64,000 nt of DNA from Humulus lupulus (taxonomy: Eukaryota > Streptophyta > Magnoliopsida > Rosales > Cannabaceae): contig NC_084799.1 of NCBI RefSeq assembly GCF_963169125.1, positions 66,758,643 to 66,822,642 of the forward strand, in the 5' to 3' direction. Under the pieces are notes generated by a model that saw only the letters and a list, made by a program, of their open reading frames with translations, was not told the DNA's origin and ran no database searches. Below, in pieces: positions 22,621 through 35,244 of the stretch; the stretch's first letter is position 1; each line of letters begins with the position of its first letter. The translations under genes were made by a program, and so were the position numbers.

Positions 22621-24926
22621 TTTTTTAGGTGCTCGATCCTCCACACTCATCATCTCGATGTCCTGGTCCTGGCGTAAGTTCCGAGCGTATCGCTCCCTTT
22701 CCTTCCCTTTATCTCCTGCAAGGTGTGGGCCGCCACAAATGGTGAGTAACGTACCTGCCACAGGAGCTGGCTGTAAAGGTGGTGAGTGTTGGCGTGCAGG
22801 CGCCTGCTCGTTGCCTCCTTGAGCCTCTCGATGCGACCATCCTACGGCTCGTACATACCTCCTTAGGTGTCCTTGTCTGATAAGGAACTCAATATCATCC
22901 TTCAACTGGTTACACTCATTAGTGTCATGTCTGTAGTCATTGTGAAAACGACATAATTTTGTTGTATCTCTCTTGGAGATATCCTTCCTTATAGGTGTTG
23001 GGCAATTATAAGGGACATTTGCATTGGTCGCCTGGTAAACCTCTGGTCTACTCTCGGCAAGAGCCATATAGTTGGTGAATCTCGGCACGTACCGGTTGCA
23101 TTTCAGGCATTTATTTTTGGACATTGATGGCTCATTGTTCGCCCTTTTTCCACAGTTTTTGCCATTTCCGTTCCCGTTTCCTTTGTCGTTCCCATTGAGT
23201 TTATCTGACCCATTGGCGGGTTTGGCAGGATCTTCCTTTGGTCCCTTATCTTTTGTTGGCGATTTCCCCTCGTTGGCAATCGCGTCCTCAAGCTTGAGTT
23301 ATCGATCAGCTCGATCTAGAAACTCGTGGGTACTCTTTACCTCATTCTTTCTTAGACTGTTCCAGAGGGGAGAATGGTGCCTAACCCCGGCTGTTAGGGC
23401 ATTCAAATTTCCCTCATCGCCCACTGTTTTGGCTCCAGACCCTGCTCGCATAAAGCGCTGGACATATTCTTTTAAGGGCTCTCCCTCCTTCTGGCCTATC
23501 TCGACCAGCTGGTTGGCCTCAGTGGGGTGTACGCGACCTGCGTAGGATTGTCTGTAAAATTCATTTACGAACATTTCCCATGATACTATACTAGCAGGAG
23601 GGAACTTAAAGAACCACTCCTGAGCAGTGTCAGATAGGGTGGCAGGGAAGATCCTGCAGCGGGCATCGTCCGACACCTTCTAGATATACATCTGTATCTC
23701 AAACTTGTTTACATGAGAAACTGGGTCCCCGTACCCATCAAAGTTCGGCAGCACCAGCATCTTAAACTTGCTGGGGATTTCTGCCACTGCAATCCTCTGT
23801 ACAAATGGAGTGCCTCACCTCCAATTGTACTAAATATGGGATGTTCGGCTCCCCACAAGCTATTGTACTGCCTGATTCAAAGAATCAATTTGAGCCTGAA
23901 TAGCGTCTGAGATTGCCGGGGCTACAGGTGCCAGTGAAGCATATTCATCATGCCTCTCACGCTTGACGATAAGCACGTCCCTCAGGTTATCATCTCTGCG
24001 TCGTTGCTCGCTAGTGCCCAGCCAATCAAAGACGTTGTGCTGTCTGGGGTCCTCCCTAGCGTTCTGGCTTGCAGGCCTATTTTCTCTTGGTAGGGTGTTT
24101 CTGTATCCACCTCTTTCCTCATGCCCTCGACAAGTATTCCTCCTGTCAGAATCGGCCTCATTATAGTCATGGCCATCCCTAACTTGCGACATACTACGGC
24201 GCGAATGCCTGGTCACATTGTTTCCTCCTCTAGTTGGTATCTTTTGAGCATCAGGGGGAGGCCTGCGTTGGTCGGTGGGTCCCCGTGCATTATTATGTCA
24301 TGGGGGTCCCTCACCACAGAGCCTGACTCGTTGTGCCTTCTATTAGCAGAAGGACGCTTCCCCCTGCACGGTGGATTTAGCTCATCGCCCCCTAGGTTTC
24401 TAGGGCGTCGGGGAGGATGCGCAGCCCTATTCTGCCACTGGCACTGGGGATTGCCGCGACCAGCTTGAGAGGGTGGTTGTTGCTTAGGATCCTGAATTGG
24501 GACATCCTCCTGAGCAACAGGCAGTTGCTCTAGCCTTTGAGAGCTTCTTGGCTGGAGCGAAGGACTCAGATTTGGGGCCCATTGTGCTGGTGAATTTGGT
24601 GGCTGATCCGGTTGAGAGGTCGTCACAGCTTGTCCTCGAGCCAACTGAATGGCCGCTTCAAGAGCGGTCGTGGCATCTCTCTGCTGACGGTCCATGTCCG
24701 CCTGCCGCTCATTCAGCTCTTGACGCTGACGCTCAATCTCCCTCTACTGCAGCACCAAGGTCTCTGCCGCATTCTCCTGATTGGCCAACAGGTCTTGCAA
24801 CACACTCAGTGTTGTCCTTAGTGTATCAGAATCCAGGTCTTGCTCATTTTTAGCCACATTAAGAGGAGGAGGTTGAAAGGATCCAACGCCAGCAGCCTGT
24901 CCCGCTCTCTTGGATGTCTTCGCCAT
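22615..24926 (-). pseudogene. gag: Gag of element D
   Basis: Start ATG at 24926-24924 (MAKTSKRAGQAAG). The N-terminal third is proline/glutamine-rich, with QREIERQRQELNERQ heptads suggesting a coiled coil. The middle (24216-23860) is charged and includes HDEYASLAPVAPAI. The Gag core (23676-23299) has DTAQEWFFKFPPASIVSWEM and FVNEFYRQSYAG. The tail (23124-22615) has TTKLCRFHNDYRHDTNEC and IEFLIRQGHLRRYV, then TICGGPHLAGD. Frames shift at about 24215, 23860-23680 and 23295, so no full Gag can be made. The N-terminal ~230 codons are the part multiplied in the tandem array to the right. Confidence 0.8.
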
Positions 24927-24975
24927 TTTACCTTCTTGAAGTTTTTTTATTAAACTCTCAATGAAAGCACCAAAA
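24927..24975 (-). other. Leader of element D
   Basis: On the minus strand the LTR end ...GGGTCAATA is followed by TTTTGGTGCTTTCATTGAGA, then a short leader to the gag ATG. The text does not fit the initiator-Met primer site, and I could not assign the tRNA. Confidence 0.5.
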
Positions 24976-25211
24976 TATTGACCCTTCATTTGGCCAACGA
25001 CACGGATTCAAAATAATGACATAGGACAAAAAGGAAATCAAGAAGAGAATAAAATGGAACGAAAATGACACAAGCAATTTATAGTGCTTCGGCCCCAACT
25101 AGATGGTAATGACCTACGTCCACTTAGTGTTGTTATTGATACTGAATCCCAAAATAGTGATCAACGACCTACGTCACGCGATTTCCTCCTCTAGTTGGCA
25201 TCTTTCGAGTG

Positions 25212-25908
25212 TCAGGGGGGGCCTGCGTTGGTCGATGGGTCCCCGTGCATTATTATACCATAGGGGACCCCTGACCCTAGAGCCTGACTCGTTGCGACTT
25301 CTGTTAGCAGAAGGACGCTGCCCCCTGCTCGATGGATTTGGATCATCGCCCCCTGGGCGTCTAGGGCTTCGGGGAGGCTACCTGACCCTATTCTTCCTCT
25401 GGCGCTGGGGATTTCCGCGACCAGCTTGAGAGGGTGGCTGTTGCTCAGGATCCTGAATTGGGACATCCTCCTGAGCAATAGGTGGTTGCTCTGGCCTTTG
25501 AGGGCTTTCTAGTTGGAGCAGAGGACTCAAATTTGGGGCCCATTGCGGTGGTGCATTTGGTGTCTGATCCGGTTGAGAGGTCGGCGCAGCTTCTCTTTGA
25601 GCCAAGTGAATGGCTGCTTCAAGAGTGGTCGTGGCATCTCTCTGCTCACGGTCTATGTCTGCCTGAAGCTCATTCAGCTCCTGACACTGATGCTCAATCT
25701 CTCTCTGCTACAGCACCAACGTATCTGAGGCATTATTCTGATTGGCCAACTCGTCCTGCAACACACTCAGTGTTCATCTCAGCGTATCAGAATCCATTTC
25801 TTCCTCCTCAAAATCCAAGTGTGGCTCATTTTTATCCACATTTGGAGGAGGAGGTTGAGAGGACGCAGCACCAGCAGCCTGTCCAGCTCTCTTGGAAGTC
25901 TTTTCCAT
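25212..25908 (-). pseudogene. Array unit 1, gag N-terminal frame
   Basis: ATG at 25908-25906 (MEKTSKRAGQ). Broken by a stop in the LRxTLSVLQD segment (CGA to TGA type) and another before QREIE. It is open again from about 25605 as SQPDQTPNAPPQWAPNLSP and ends at the LTR jump. Confidence 0.7.
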
Positions 25909-26155
25909 TTTACCTTCTTGATGTTTATTTATTAAACTCTCAATGAAACCACCAAAATGTTGACCCTTGATTTTGCCAACGACACGAATTCAAATTAACG
26001 ACAAAGAACAAAAAGGAAATCATGAAGAGAATCAAATGGAATGAAAATGACACAAGCAATTTATAGTGCTTCGGCCCCAACTAGATGGTAATGACCTACG
26101 TCCACTTAGTGTTGTTATTGATACTGAATCTCAAAATTGCGATCGAAGACCTACC

Positions 26156-26819
26156 TCATGATGTTTCCTCCTCTAGTTGGTATCTTCCGAGCGTCAGGGG
26201 GAGGCCTGCGTTGGTCGGTAGGTCCCCGTGCATTATTATGCCGCGGGGGGCCCCAGAAAGCAGAGCCTGACTCATTATGCATTTTGTTAGCAGAAGGATG
26301 CTGCCCCCTGCTTGGTGGATTTGGCTCATCGCCCCCCGGGAGTCTAGGGATTCGAGGAGGCTGCCTGGCCCTATTCTGCCTCTGGCTCTGGGAATTGCCG
26401 CGACCAACTTGAGAGGGTATCTGTTTCTCGGGATCCTGAATTAGGACATCCTCCTGAGGAAAAGGTGGTTGCTCTGGCCTTCAAGGGCGTCCTGGCTGAA
26501 GCGAAGGACTCAGATTTGGGACCCATTGTGGTGGTGCATTTGGTGGTGGATCCGGTTGAGAGTCCATGTCCGTCTGCCGCTCCTTCAACTCTTGACGCTG
26601 ACGCTCAATCTCCCTCTGCTGCAGCACCAAGGTCTCTGCCACACTCTCCTGATTGGCCAACTCGTCCTGCAACACACTAAGTGTTGTCCTCAACATATCA
26701 GAATCCATTTCTTCTTTCTCAAAATCCAATTGTGGCTCATTTTTAGCAACATTTGGAGGAGATGGTTAAGAGGATGCAGAGCTAGCAGCCTGTACAGATC
26801 TCTTGGATGTCTTCACCAT
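26156..26819 (-). pseudogene. Array unit 2, gag N-terminal frame
   Basis: ATG at 26819-26817 (MVKTSKRSVQ). One stop near residue 17. Open 26729-26481 with LQQREIERQRQELKERQ. A 70-base shortening after MDSQPDPPPN removes the QLARGQAA segment and accounts for the short unit length (911). Confidence 0.7.
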
Positions 26820-27098
26820 TTTACCTTCTTGAAGATTTTTTATTAAACTCTCAATGAAAGAACCAAAATGTTGACCCTTGATTTTGCCAACGACACGGAT
26901 TCAAAATAATGACAAAGAACAAAAAGGAAATCAAGAAAAGAATGAAATGGAACGAAAATGACACAAGCAATTTATAGTGCTTCGGCCCCAAATAGATGGT
27001 AGTGACCTACATCCACTTAGTGTTCTTATTGATACTGAATCCCAAAATTGTGATCAAAGACCTACATCATGATGTTTCCTCCTCTAGTTGGTATCATC

Positions 27099-27802
27099 CG
27101 AGCGTCAAGGGGAGGCCTGCGTTGGTCGGTGGGTCCCCGTGCATTATTATGCCATGGGGGGCCCCTGACCGCAGAGCCTGACTCGTTGTGCCTTCTGTTA
27201 GCAGAAGGACGCTTCCCCTTGCTCGGTGGATTTGGCTCATCGCCCCCTCGGAGTCTAGGGCTTCGGGGAGACTGCCCGGCCCTATTCTTCCTCAGGCTTT
27301 AGGGATTGTCGCGACCTCCTTGAGAGGGTGGGCGTTGCTCAAGATCCTGAATTGGGACATCCTCCTGAGCAATAGGCAGTTGCTCTAGCCTTTGAGGGCG
27401 TGCTGGCTGAAGCGAAGGACTCACATTTGGGGGCCACTGTGGTGGTGCATTTGATGGCTGATCCGGTTGAGAGGTCGGCGCAGCTTGTCCTCGAGCCAAC
27501 TGAATGGCGGCTTCAAGAGCGGTCGTGTCATCTCTCAGCTGACAGTCCATGTCTGCCTGCCGCTCATTCAGCTCTTGATGCTAAGGCTCAATCTCCCTCT
27601 GCTGCAACACCAAGGTCTCTGCCGCATTCTCCTGATTGGCCAACTCGTCCTGCAACACACTCAGGGTTGTCCTCAGCATATCAGAAACCATTTCTTCCTC
27701 CTCAAAATCCAAGTGTGACTCATTTTTAGCCATATTTGGAGGATGGGGTTGAGAGGATGCAGTGCCAGCAGCCTGTCCAGCTCTCTTGGATGTCTTTGCC
27801 AT
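27099..27802 (-). pseudogene. Array unit 3, gag N-terminal frame
   Basis: ATG at 27802-27800 (MAKTSKRAGQAAGTASSQPH). Open to a stop after QREIEP (27581), then open 27550-27299 through QLARGQAAPTSQPDQPSNA. Otherwise full length. Confidence 0.7.
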
Positions 27803-28089
27803 TTTACCTTCTTGGAGATTTTTTATTAAACTCTCAATGAAAGCACCAAAATGTTGACCCTTGATTTGGCCAACGACACGGATTCAAAATAACGACAAAG
27901 AACAAAAAGGTAAACAAGAAAAGAATAAAATGGTACGAAAATGACATAGGCAATTTATAGTGCTTCGGCCCCAACTAGATGGTAGTGACCTACATCCACT
28001 TAGTGTTCTTATTGATACTGAATCAAAAATATGTGATCAAAGACCTACGTCACATTGTTTCTTCCTCTATTTGATATCTCCCAAGCATC

Positions 28090-28752
28090 ACGGGGAGGCC
28101 TGCGATGGTCGGTGGCTCCCCGTGCATTATTATGCCGCGGGGGGCCCCTAACCGCAGAGCCTGACTCGTTGTGCCTTCTATTACCAGAAGGACGCTGCCC
28201 CCAGCTCAGTGGATTTGGCTCATCGCCCCTGGGAGTCTAGGGATTCGGGGAGGCTGCCCGGCCCTATTCTGCCTCTGGCTCTGGAGATTGTCGTGACCAA
28301 CTTGAGAGGGTGTCTGTTTCTCAAAATCCTTAATTGGGACATCCTCCTGAGCAACAAGCGGTTTCTCTGGCCTTTGAGGGTGTGCTGGCTGAAGCGGAGG
28401 ACTCAGATTTGGGGCCCATTGTGGAGGTGCATTTGGTGGTTGATCCGGTTGAGAGGTCGACGCAACTTCTCCTCGGGCCAACTGAATGGCTGCTTCAAGA
28501 GCAGTCGTGGCATCTCTCTGCTGACGGTCCATGTCTGCCTGCCGCTCATTCAGCTATGGACGCTAAGGCTCAATCTCCCTTTGCTGCAGCACCAAGGTCT
28601 CTACCGGATTCCCCTGTTGTCCTCAGCGTATCAGAATCCATTTCATCCTCCTCAAAATCCAAGTGTGACTCATTTTTAGCCCAATTTGGAGGAGGAGGTT
28701 GAGAGGATGTAAAGCCAGCAGCCTATCTAGCTCTCTTGGATAACTTCACCAT
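28090..28752 (-). pseudogene. Array unit 4, gag N-terminal frame
   Basis: ATG at 28752-28750 (MVKLSKR). A deletion removes the LQDELANQEN segment. The second half is open 28532-28206 (MDRQQRDATTALEAAIQLAR). Confidence 0.65.
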
Positions 28753-28999
28753 TTTACCTTCTTGAAGGCTTTTTATTAAACTCTCAATGAAAGCACCAAA
28801 ATGTTGACCCTTGATTTGGCCAACGACACGGATTCAAATTAACGACAAAGAATAAAAAGGAAATCAAGAAGAGAATCAAATGGAACGAAAATGACACAAG
28901 CAATTTATAGTGCTTCGACCCCAAATAGATGGTAGTGACCTACATCCACTTAGTTTTCTTATTGATACTGAATCCCAAAATTGTGATCAAAGACCTACG

Positions 29000-29672
29000 T
29001 CATGATGTTTCCTCCTCTGGTTGGTATCTTCCGAGCGTCAGGGGGAGTCATGCGATGTTCGGTGGGTCCCCGTGCATTATTAATGCCGTGGGGGGCCCCT
29101 AACCGCAGAGCCTCACTCGTTGTGCCTTCTGTTAGCAGAAGGACGCTGCCCCCTGCTTGGTGGATTTGGCTCATCGCCCCCTAGAATTCTAGGGCTTCGG
29201 GGAGGCTGCCTGGCCCTATTCTACCTCTGGCGCTGGGGATTGCCGCGACCACCTTGAAAGGGTGGTTGTTTCTCAAGATCCTGAATTGGGACATCCTCCT
29301 AAGCAACAGGAGGTTGCTCTAGCCTTTGAGGGCATGCTAGCTGCAACAGAGGACTCGGATTTAGGGCCCATTGCGGTGGTCCATTTGATGGCTGAACCGG
29401 TTGAGAGGTCGGCGCTGCATGTCCTCGAGCCAACTGAAAGGTTGCTTCAAGAGCGGTCGTTGCATCTCTCTACTGACGGTCCAAGGTCTCTGCCGCATTC
29501 TACTGATTGGCCAACTCGTTCTGCAACACACTCAGTGTTGTCCTCAGCATATCAGAATTCTTTTCTTCCTTCTCAAAATCCAAGTGTGGCTCATTTTTTG
29601 CAACATTTGGAGGAGGAGGTTGAGAGGATGCAGCGCCACCAGCCTGTCCAGCTCTCTTGGATGTCTTTGCAA
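29000..29672 (-). pseudogene. Array unit 5, gag N-terminal frame without start codon
   Basis: The conserved ATG position (29672-29670) reads TTG. The frame is otherwise open through TSKRAGQAGGAASSQPPPPN and LRTTLSVLQNELANQ to 29500. A deletion of the QREIERQRQEL segment follows. Confidence 0.65.
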
Positions 29673-29929
29673 TTTTACCTTCTTGAAGTTTTTTTATTAA
29701 ACTCTCAATGAAAGAACCAAAATGTTGAACCATGATTTTGCCAACGACACAGATTCAAAATAACGACAAAGAATAAAAAGGAAATCAAGAAGAGAATCAA
29801 ATGGAATGAAAATGACACAACCAATTTATAGTGCTTCGGCCCCAAATAGATGGTAGTGACCTATATCCACTTAGTCTGCTTATTGATACTGAATCCCAAA
29901 ATTGTGATCAAAGACCTACGTCACGATGT

Positions 29930-30647
29930 TTCCTCCTCTAGTAGGTATACTCCGAGCGTCAGGGGGAGGCCTGCATTGGTCGGTGGGTCCCTGTGCATTA
30001 TTACGCCGCGGAGGGCCCCTGACTGCAGAGCCTAACTCGTTGTGCCTTCTATTAGCAGAAGGACGCTGCCCCCTGCTCGGTGGATTGGGCTCATCGCCCC
30101 CTGGGAGTCAAGGGCTTCGGGGAGGCTGCCCAGCCCTATTCTTCCACTAGCACTGGGGATTGTCGCGACCAGCTTGAGAGGGTGGTTGTTGCTCAGGATC
30201 CTGAATTGGGACATCCTCCTGAGCAAAAGGCGGTTGCTCTGGCCTTTGAGGTCGTGCTGGCTGAAGTGAAGAACTCGGATTTGGGGCCCATTGTGGTGGT
30301 GCATTTGGTGGCTGATCTGGTTGAGAGGTCGGCGCAGCTTGTCCTCGAGCCAACTGAATGGCTGCTTCAAGAGCGGTCGTGGCATCTCTCTGCTGACGGT
30401 CCATGTTCGCCTGTCGCTCATTCAGCTCTTGACGTTGACGCTCAATCTCCCTCTGCTACAGCAACCAAGGTCTCTACCGCATTCTCCTGATTGGCCAACT
30501 CGTCCAGCAACACACTTATTTTTGTTCAGAATCCATTGCTTCCTCCTCAAAGTCCAAGTGTGATTCATTTTTAGCCCAATGTGGAGGAGGAGGTTGAGAG
30601 GATGCAAAGCCAGCAGCCTGTCCAGCACTTTTGGATGTGTTCACCAT
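29930..30647 (-). pseudogene. Array unit 6, gag N-terminal frame
   Basis: ATG at 30647-30645 (MVNTSKSAGQ). Damaged around residues 35-60, with part of LRTTLSVLQ missing. Open 30404-30147 (MDRQQRDATTALEAAIQLAR ... QDPEQQPPSQAGRDNP). Confidence 0.65.
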
Positions 30648-30894
30648 TTTACCTTCTTGAAGTTTTTTTATTAAAATCTCAATGAAAGCACCAAAATGTT
30701 GACCCTTGATTTGGCCAACGACACGGATTCAAAATAACGACAAAAAACAAAAAGGAAATCAAGAAGAGAATCAAATGGAATGAAAATGACACAAGCAATT
30801 TATAGTGCCTCGGTCCCAAATAGATGGTAGTGACCTACATCCACTTAGTGTTCTTATTGATACTGAATCCCAAAATTGTAATCAAAGACCTACG

Positions 30895-31628
30895 TCACGA
30901 TGTTTCCTCCTCTAGTTGGTGTCTTCCGAGCGTCAGGGGGAGCCCTGCGATGGTTGGTGGGTCCCCGTGCATTATTATGCCGTGGGGGCCCCCTGACCGC
31001 AGAACCTCGATCGTTGTGCCTTCTGTTTGCAGAAGGACAATGCCCCCTGCTTGGTGGATTTGGCTCATCGCCCCTGGAATTCTAGGGCTTCGGGGAGGCT
31101 GCCCGGCCCTATTCTGCCTCTGGCGCTGGGGATTCCCGCTACCTCCTTGACAGGGTGGAAGTTTCTCTGGATCCTGAATTGGGACATCCTCCTGCGTAAC
31201 AGGCGATTGCTCTGGCCTTTGAGGGCGTGCTGGCTGAAGCGAAGGACTCGGATTTGGGGTCCATTGTGGTGGTGCATTTGGTGGCTGATCTGATTGAGAG
31301 CTCAGCGCAGCTTGTCCTCGAGCCAACTCAATGGATGGTTCAAGAGTGGTCGTGGCATCTCTCTGCTGACGGTCCATGTCTGCCTGCCGCTCATTCAGCT
31401 CTTGACGCTGACGCTCAATCTCCCTCTACAGTAGCACCAAGGTCTCTGTCGCATTCTCCTGATTGGCCAACTTGTCCTGCAACACACTCAGTGTTGTCCT
31501 CAGCGTATCAGAATCCATTTCTTCCTCCTTAAAATCCAAGTGTAACTCATTTTTACCCACATTTGGAGGAGGGATTGAGAGGATGCAGTGCCAGTAGCCA
31601 GTCCAGCCCTCTTGGATGTCTTCTCCAT
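30895..31628 (-). pseudogene. Array unit 7, gag N-terminal frame, long open second half
   Basis: ATG at 31628-31626 (MEKTSKRAG). One frame break near 31570 and a stop near the QREIE segment. From 31377 the frame stays open for 160 residues to the LTR jump at 30895 (MDRQQRDATTTLEPSIELAR ... RHQLEEETS), running through the unit's full proline-rich and basic segments. Confidence 0.7.
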
Positions 31629-31879
31629 TTTACCTTCTTGAAGTTTTTTTATTAAACTCTTAATGAAAGCACCAAAATGTTGACCCTAGATTTGGCCAAC
31701 GACACGGATTCAAAATAATGACATAGAACAAAAAGGTAATCAAGAAGAGAATTAATTGGTACGAAAATGACACAAGCAATTTATAGTGCTTCGGCCCTAA
31801 CTAAATGGTAGTGACCTACGTCCACTTAGTGTTCTTATTAATAATTAATCAAAAAATTGTGATCAAAGACCTACGTCAC

Positions 31880-32610
31880 GATGTTTCCTCCTATAGTAGG
31901 TATCTTCCGAGCGTCAGGGGGAGGCCTGCAATGGTCGGTGGGTCCCCGTGCATTATTATTCCATGGGGGGCCCCTAACCCCAGAGCCTGACTCGTTGTGC
32001 CTTCTATTAGCATAAGGACGCTTCCCCCTGCTTGCTGTATTTGGCACATCGCCCCGTGGGAGTCTAGGGCTTCGGCAAGGTTGCCCGGCCCTATTCTACC
32101 TCTGGCGCTATGGATTGCCGAGACCACCTTGAGAGGGTGGCTGTTGCTCAGGATCCTGAATTAGGACATCCTCCTGAGCAACAGGCGGTTGCTCTAGCCT
32201 TGAGGGCGTGCTGGCTGGAGAAGAGGACTCGAATTTTGGGCCCATTGCGGTGGTACATTTGGTGGCTGATTCGGTTGAGAGGTCGGCGCAGCTTGTCCTC
32301 GAGCCAACTGAAACGCTGCTTGAAGAGCAGTCGTGGTATCTCTCTGCTGACGGTCCATGTTCGCCTGCCGCTCATTCAGTTCCTGATGCTGACGCTCAAT
32401 CTCCCTCTGCTGCAGCACCAAGGTCTCTGCCGCATTCTCCTGATTGGCCAACTCATCCTGCAACACACTCAGTGTTGTCCTCAGCGTATCAGAATTATTT
32501 TCTTCCTCCTAAAAATCAAAGTGTGGCTCATTTTTAGCAACATTTGGAGGAGGAGGTTGACAGGATGCAGCTCCAGCAACCTGTCCAGCTCTCTTGGAGC
32601 TTTTTTTATT
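31880..32610 (-). pseudogene. Array unit 8, gag N-terminal frame, start region deleted
   Basis: The bases that hold the ATG in other units are missing: CTCTTGGA joins directly to GCTTTTTTTATT at about 32597. The middle is open 32466-32194 (LQDELANQENAAETLVLQQR). Confidence 0.65.
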
Positions 32611-33120
32611 AAACTCTCAATGAATGCACCAAAATGTTGACCCTTGATTTGGCCAACGACATAGATTCAAAATAACGACAAAGAACAAAAATGAAATCAA
32701 GAAGAGAATCAAATGGAACAAAAATGACACAAGCAATTTATAGTGCTTCAGCCCCAACGAGATGGTAATGACCTACGTCCACTTAGTGTTGTTATTGATA
32801 CGGAATCTGAAAAGTGTGATTAAAGACTTACGTCACGCTGTTTCCTCCTCTTGTTGGTATCTTTCGAGCGTCAGTTGGAGGCCTGCGTTGGTCGGGCATT
32901 ATTAAATACATGGAAGGCGCCTGACTGCAGAGCCTCACTCGTTGTGCTTTCTTTTAGCAGAAGGACGCTGCCCCCTGCTTAGTGGATTTGGCTCATCGCC
33001 GCTTGGGCGTCTAGGGCTTCAGGAAGGCGGCCCAGCCCTATTCTGCCTCTGGCGCTGGGGATTACCGCGACCAGCTTGAGAGGGTGGTTGTTGCTCAGGA
33101 TCCTGAATTGAAACATCCTC

Positions 33121-35242
33121 TGTAACGACCCAAATTTACTATTATGGCTTAAGGACCTTGATTAGTGTGTTGGGAGGACATAATTGTAATATATGTGATT
33201 TGATGATTAAAAGTATGCTATATGACTATTTGAATATCTGAGATGCATGACTATGTGTACTAGTATGCATGTAGGCCCTGACTAGGTTAGAAATGGCATA
33301 ATTGTAATTTTGGCCTGTTGAGGGCATAACTGTAAGTATGTATGTGATAACTGTTGAGACCACATTATTATGTGGATATATTTGTGATCTATGATTCGAG
33401 ACGATCCTAGTGAGCACTTTAGAAAAAAAGTCACTGCGGAGATTTATACCCGGCTAGGGGCGAGCCTGGGGGTATAATGGGAATTTAGAGAATATATTGG
33501 GGTCTATTTTGATATTGGAGAATATAATTAGTGATTTATTATGTATCGGGAAGTAAGTGGAAAATAATAGAGACACTCGAGGAATTTGCGGGAATTGGGT
33601 GAAATGACCAAAATGCCCCTAGGTGGATTAAATGATTTAGAGCTAAAGGGGAGGGTATTGAGGTCATTTGGCTTATAAAGGATAGGTATAACTCAGGTTT
33701 TATGCTTTAGTGGGAAGTGTAGAAAGGTCTAGAAACTCTGAAGGAAAGAAAGGAAAGAAAAGAAAGAAAAGAAAGAAAAAGAAGGGAAAGGAAAACAGGG
33801 TATTTTTCAAGGTCGGTTTAGCTTTCCCCCATCAGTTCTTGAGGTCTTCTGGAGCAGAAACTCAGGATGAGTTTGGGCAAGGGCTAGAGGCTAGGATCCC
33901 TATTCTAGCTTGAGGAATTGGCATAGCAATTCATTCAGTTGGTTGAGTTTTGAGTAGGTTTGGCTCTGGTGTTGAACTATGATATCTAAGTTGAATTTCA
34001 TGGGAATTCTAGGGAATTCAAGCATAGGAGGTGTAGAGGCTGACTTAAGGTCGAATCCCCATTGAAGGTATGAAATTCTAAGCTCTAAATTATGAGGTTT
34101 TGATTGTTTTGCTGAAGTTTCTGAGTTTGAGGTTCAACCATGGTGAATTTTGAGATTGGGAGTGCATGTGTTAAAGTTTTATGTGGTTGGGATGCTTGGG
34201 ATGAGTTAGACATGTTAGTAAGCTTGATTCTAGGTTTGGTGGAAGTTTGGAGAAGTTTTGATAAGGTTTGGCTCAGGGGAAGTCGAAGGAGGGAAAAACA
34301 GTAGTTGCTATTCTGTGACTAGCGCTACAGTGCTAGGACAAGTGTTATGGGCGAGTTTGGGCTCTGTTTGTAGCACTGTAGCGCCCTCCTTAGAGCGTTG
34401 TAGCGCTACCCTATTTCCAGAAAGGGGTTTTTGAGTTATTTTCAAGGGTCTTTGCCCAGGGGCTCGGGGTTCGATTCCACCACCCCGTTTTGTGGAATTA
34501 GAGCTTCCCGAGGGCTCGGGATTGGTCCCAAGGCTAGGTTTTGAACTTGAGGTTTGGTCCCAAGCCAAGGAGGTGTGATGAACGGCCTAAGGGTGCCATA
34601 TACAATATTTACGCATAGGGCGCGGCTTGGCCACTGGTAGCCGAGGGCAGCTTAATATTCACTGAGCTCGCTTCAAGCGGGCTGGAGTCAGTGGGATAAA
34701 CAGAGGGTGCGGCCTAAGGGCGCTAACCCTTGTTATCATATGTGGATTGATTATTGATTTGAATTGATATACTTGGTGTGATGAATTCTTGATTGTAATG
34801 AATGCTTAAACTGATTAAGTACATGTTTATGCGATATGAGATATTTGACTGTCTGTTGATTGAATACGCTCTGTTATTGTGTTTTCTTGTTGGACCAACC
34901 TTGAGACAGAGAGCTGCGGGGCTGAATGTACATAGCCAGCTATTCGGCCACCATGGTCGAGGAGTGGATCAGGACAAGAAAATCTTAACAGTCTGTTTTG
35001 CCTTAGAGTGGCTAGTATTTTAATCTTGAATCTTTGTAAATGGCTGTAATCTTATTATTTTTGGGATCCCGTGTAAACAGAAAATTTTATCTATAAGAAA
35101 TACGACTTTTGCAACCAAAATCTTTTAACCCTAGTTCCATTATAGTTTCAGTAACACATTTTTTAATTAAACGACTTGAATAACAAGTCTAGCACCTTTA
35201 TAAACACACAGTGTAACGGTCTTGGCTATCCAGGGCGTTACA
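33121..35242 (+). mobile_element. Solo LTR E inside array unit 9
   Basis: A 2,122-base unit starting TGTAACGACCCAAAT and ending CAGGGCGTTACA, with perfect TCCTC duplications at 33116-33120 and 35243-35247. Removing it with one duplication joins the array unit seamlessly (GGGACATCCTCCTGAGCAA in other units). It is in the same family as LTR F, in the same + orientation. It contains a purine-rich run (33737-33798) and a cluster of AGCGCTAC-type palindromes (34318-34412). No gene is present. Confidence 0.92.
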
Positions 35243-35244
35243 TC

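Noticed and set aside
24497..32537. Many + strand frames of 60-180 codons across the D array (for example 25482-25946, 28209-28679, 32110-32640)
   Set aside because: They are antisense shadows of the GC-rich gag repeat. They vary in start and end between units and have no consistent protein pattern.
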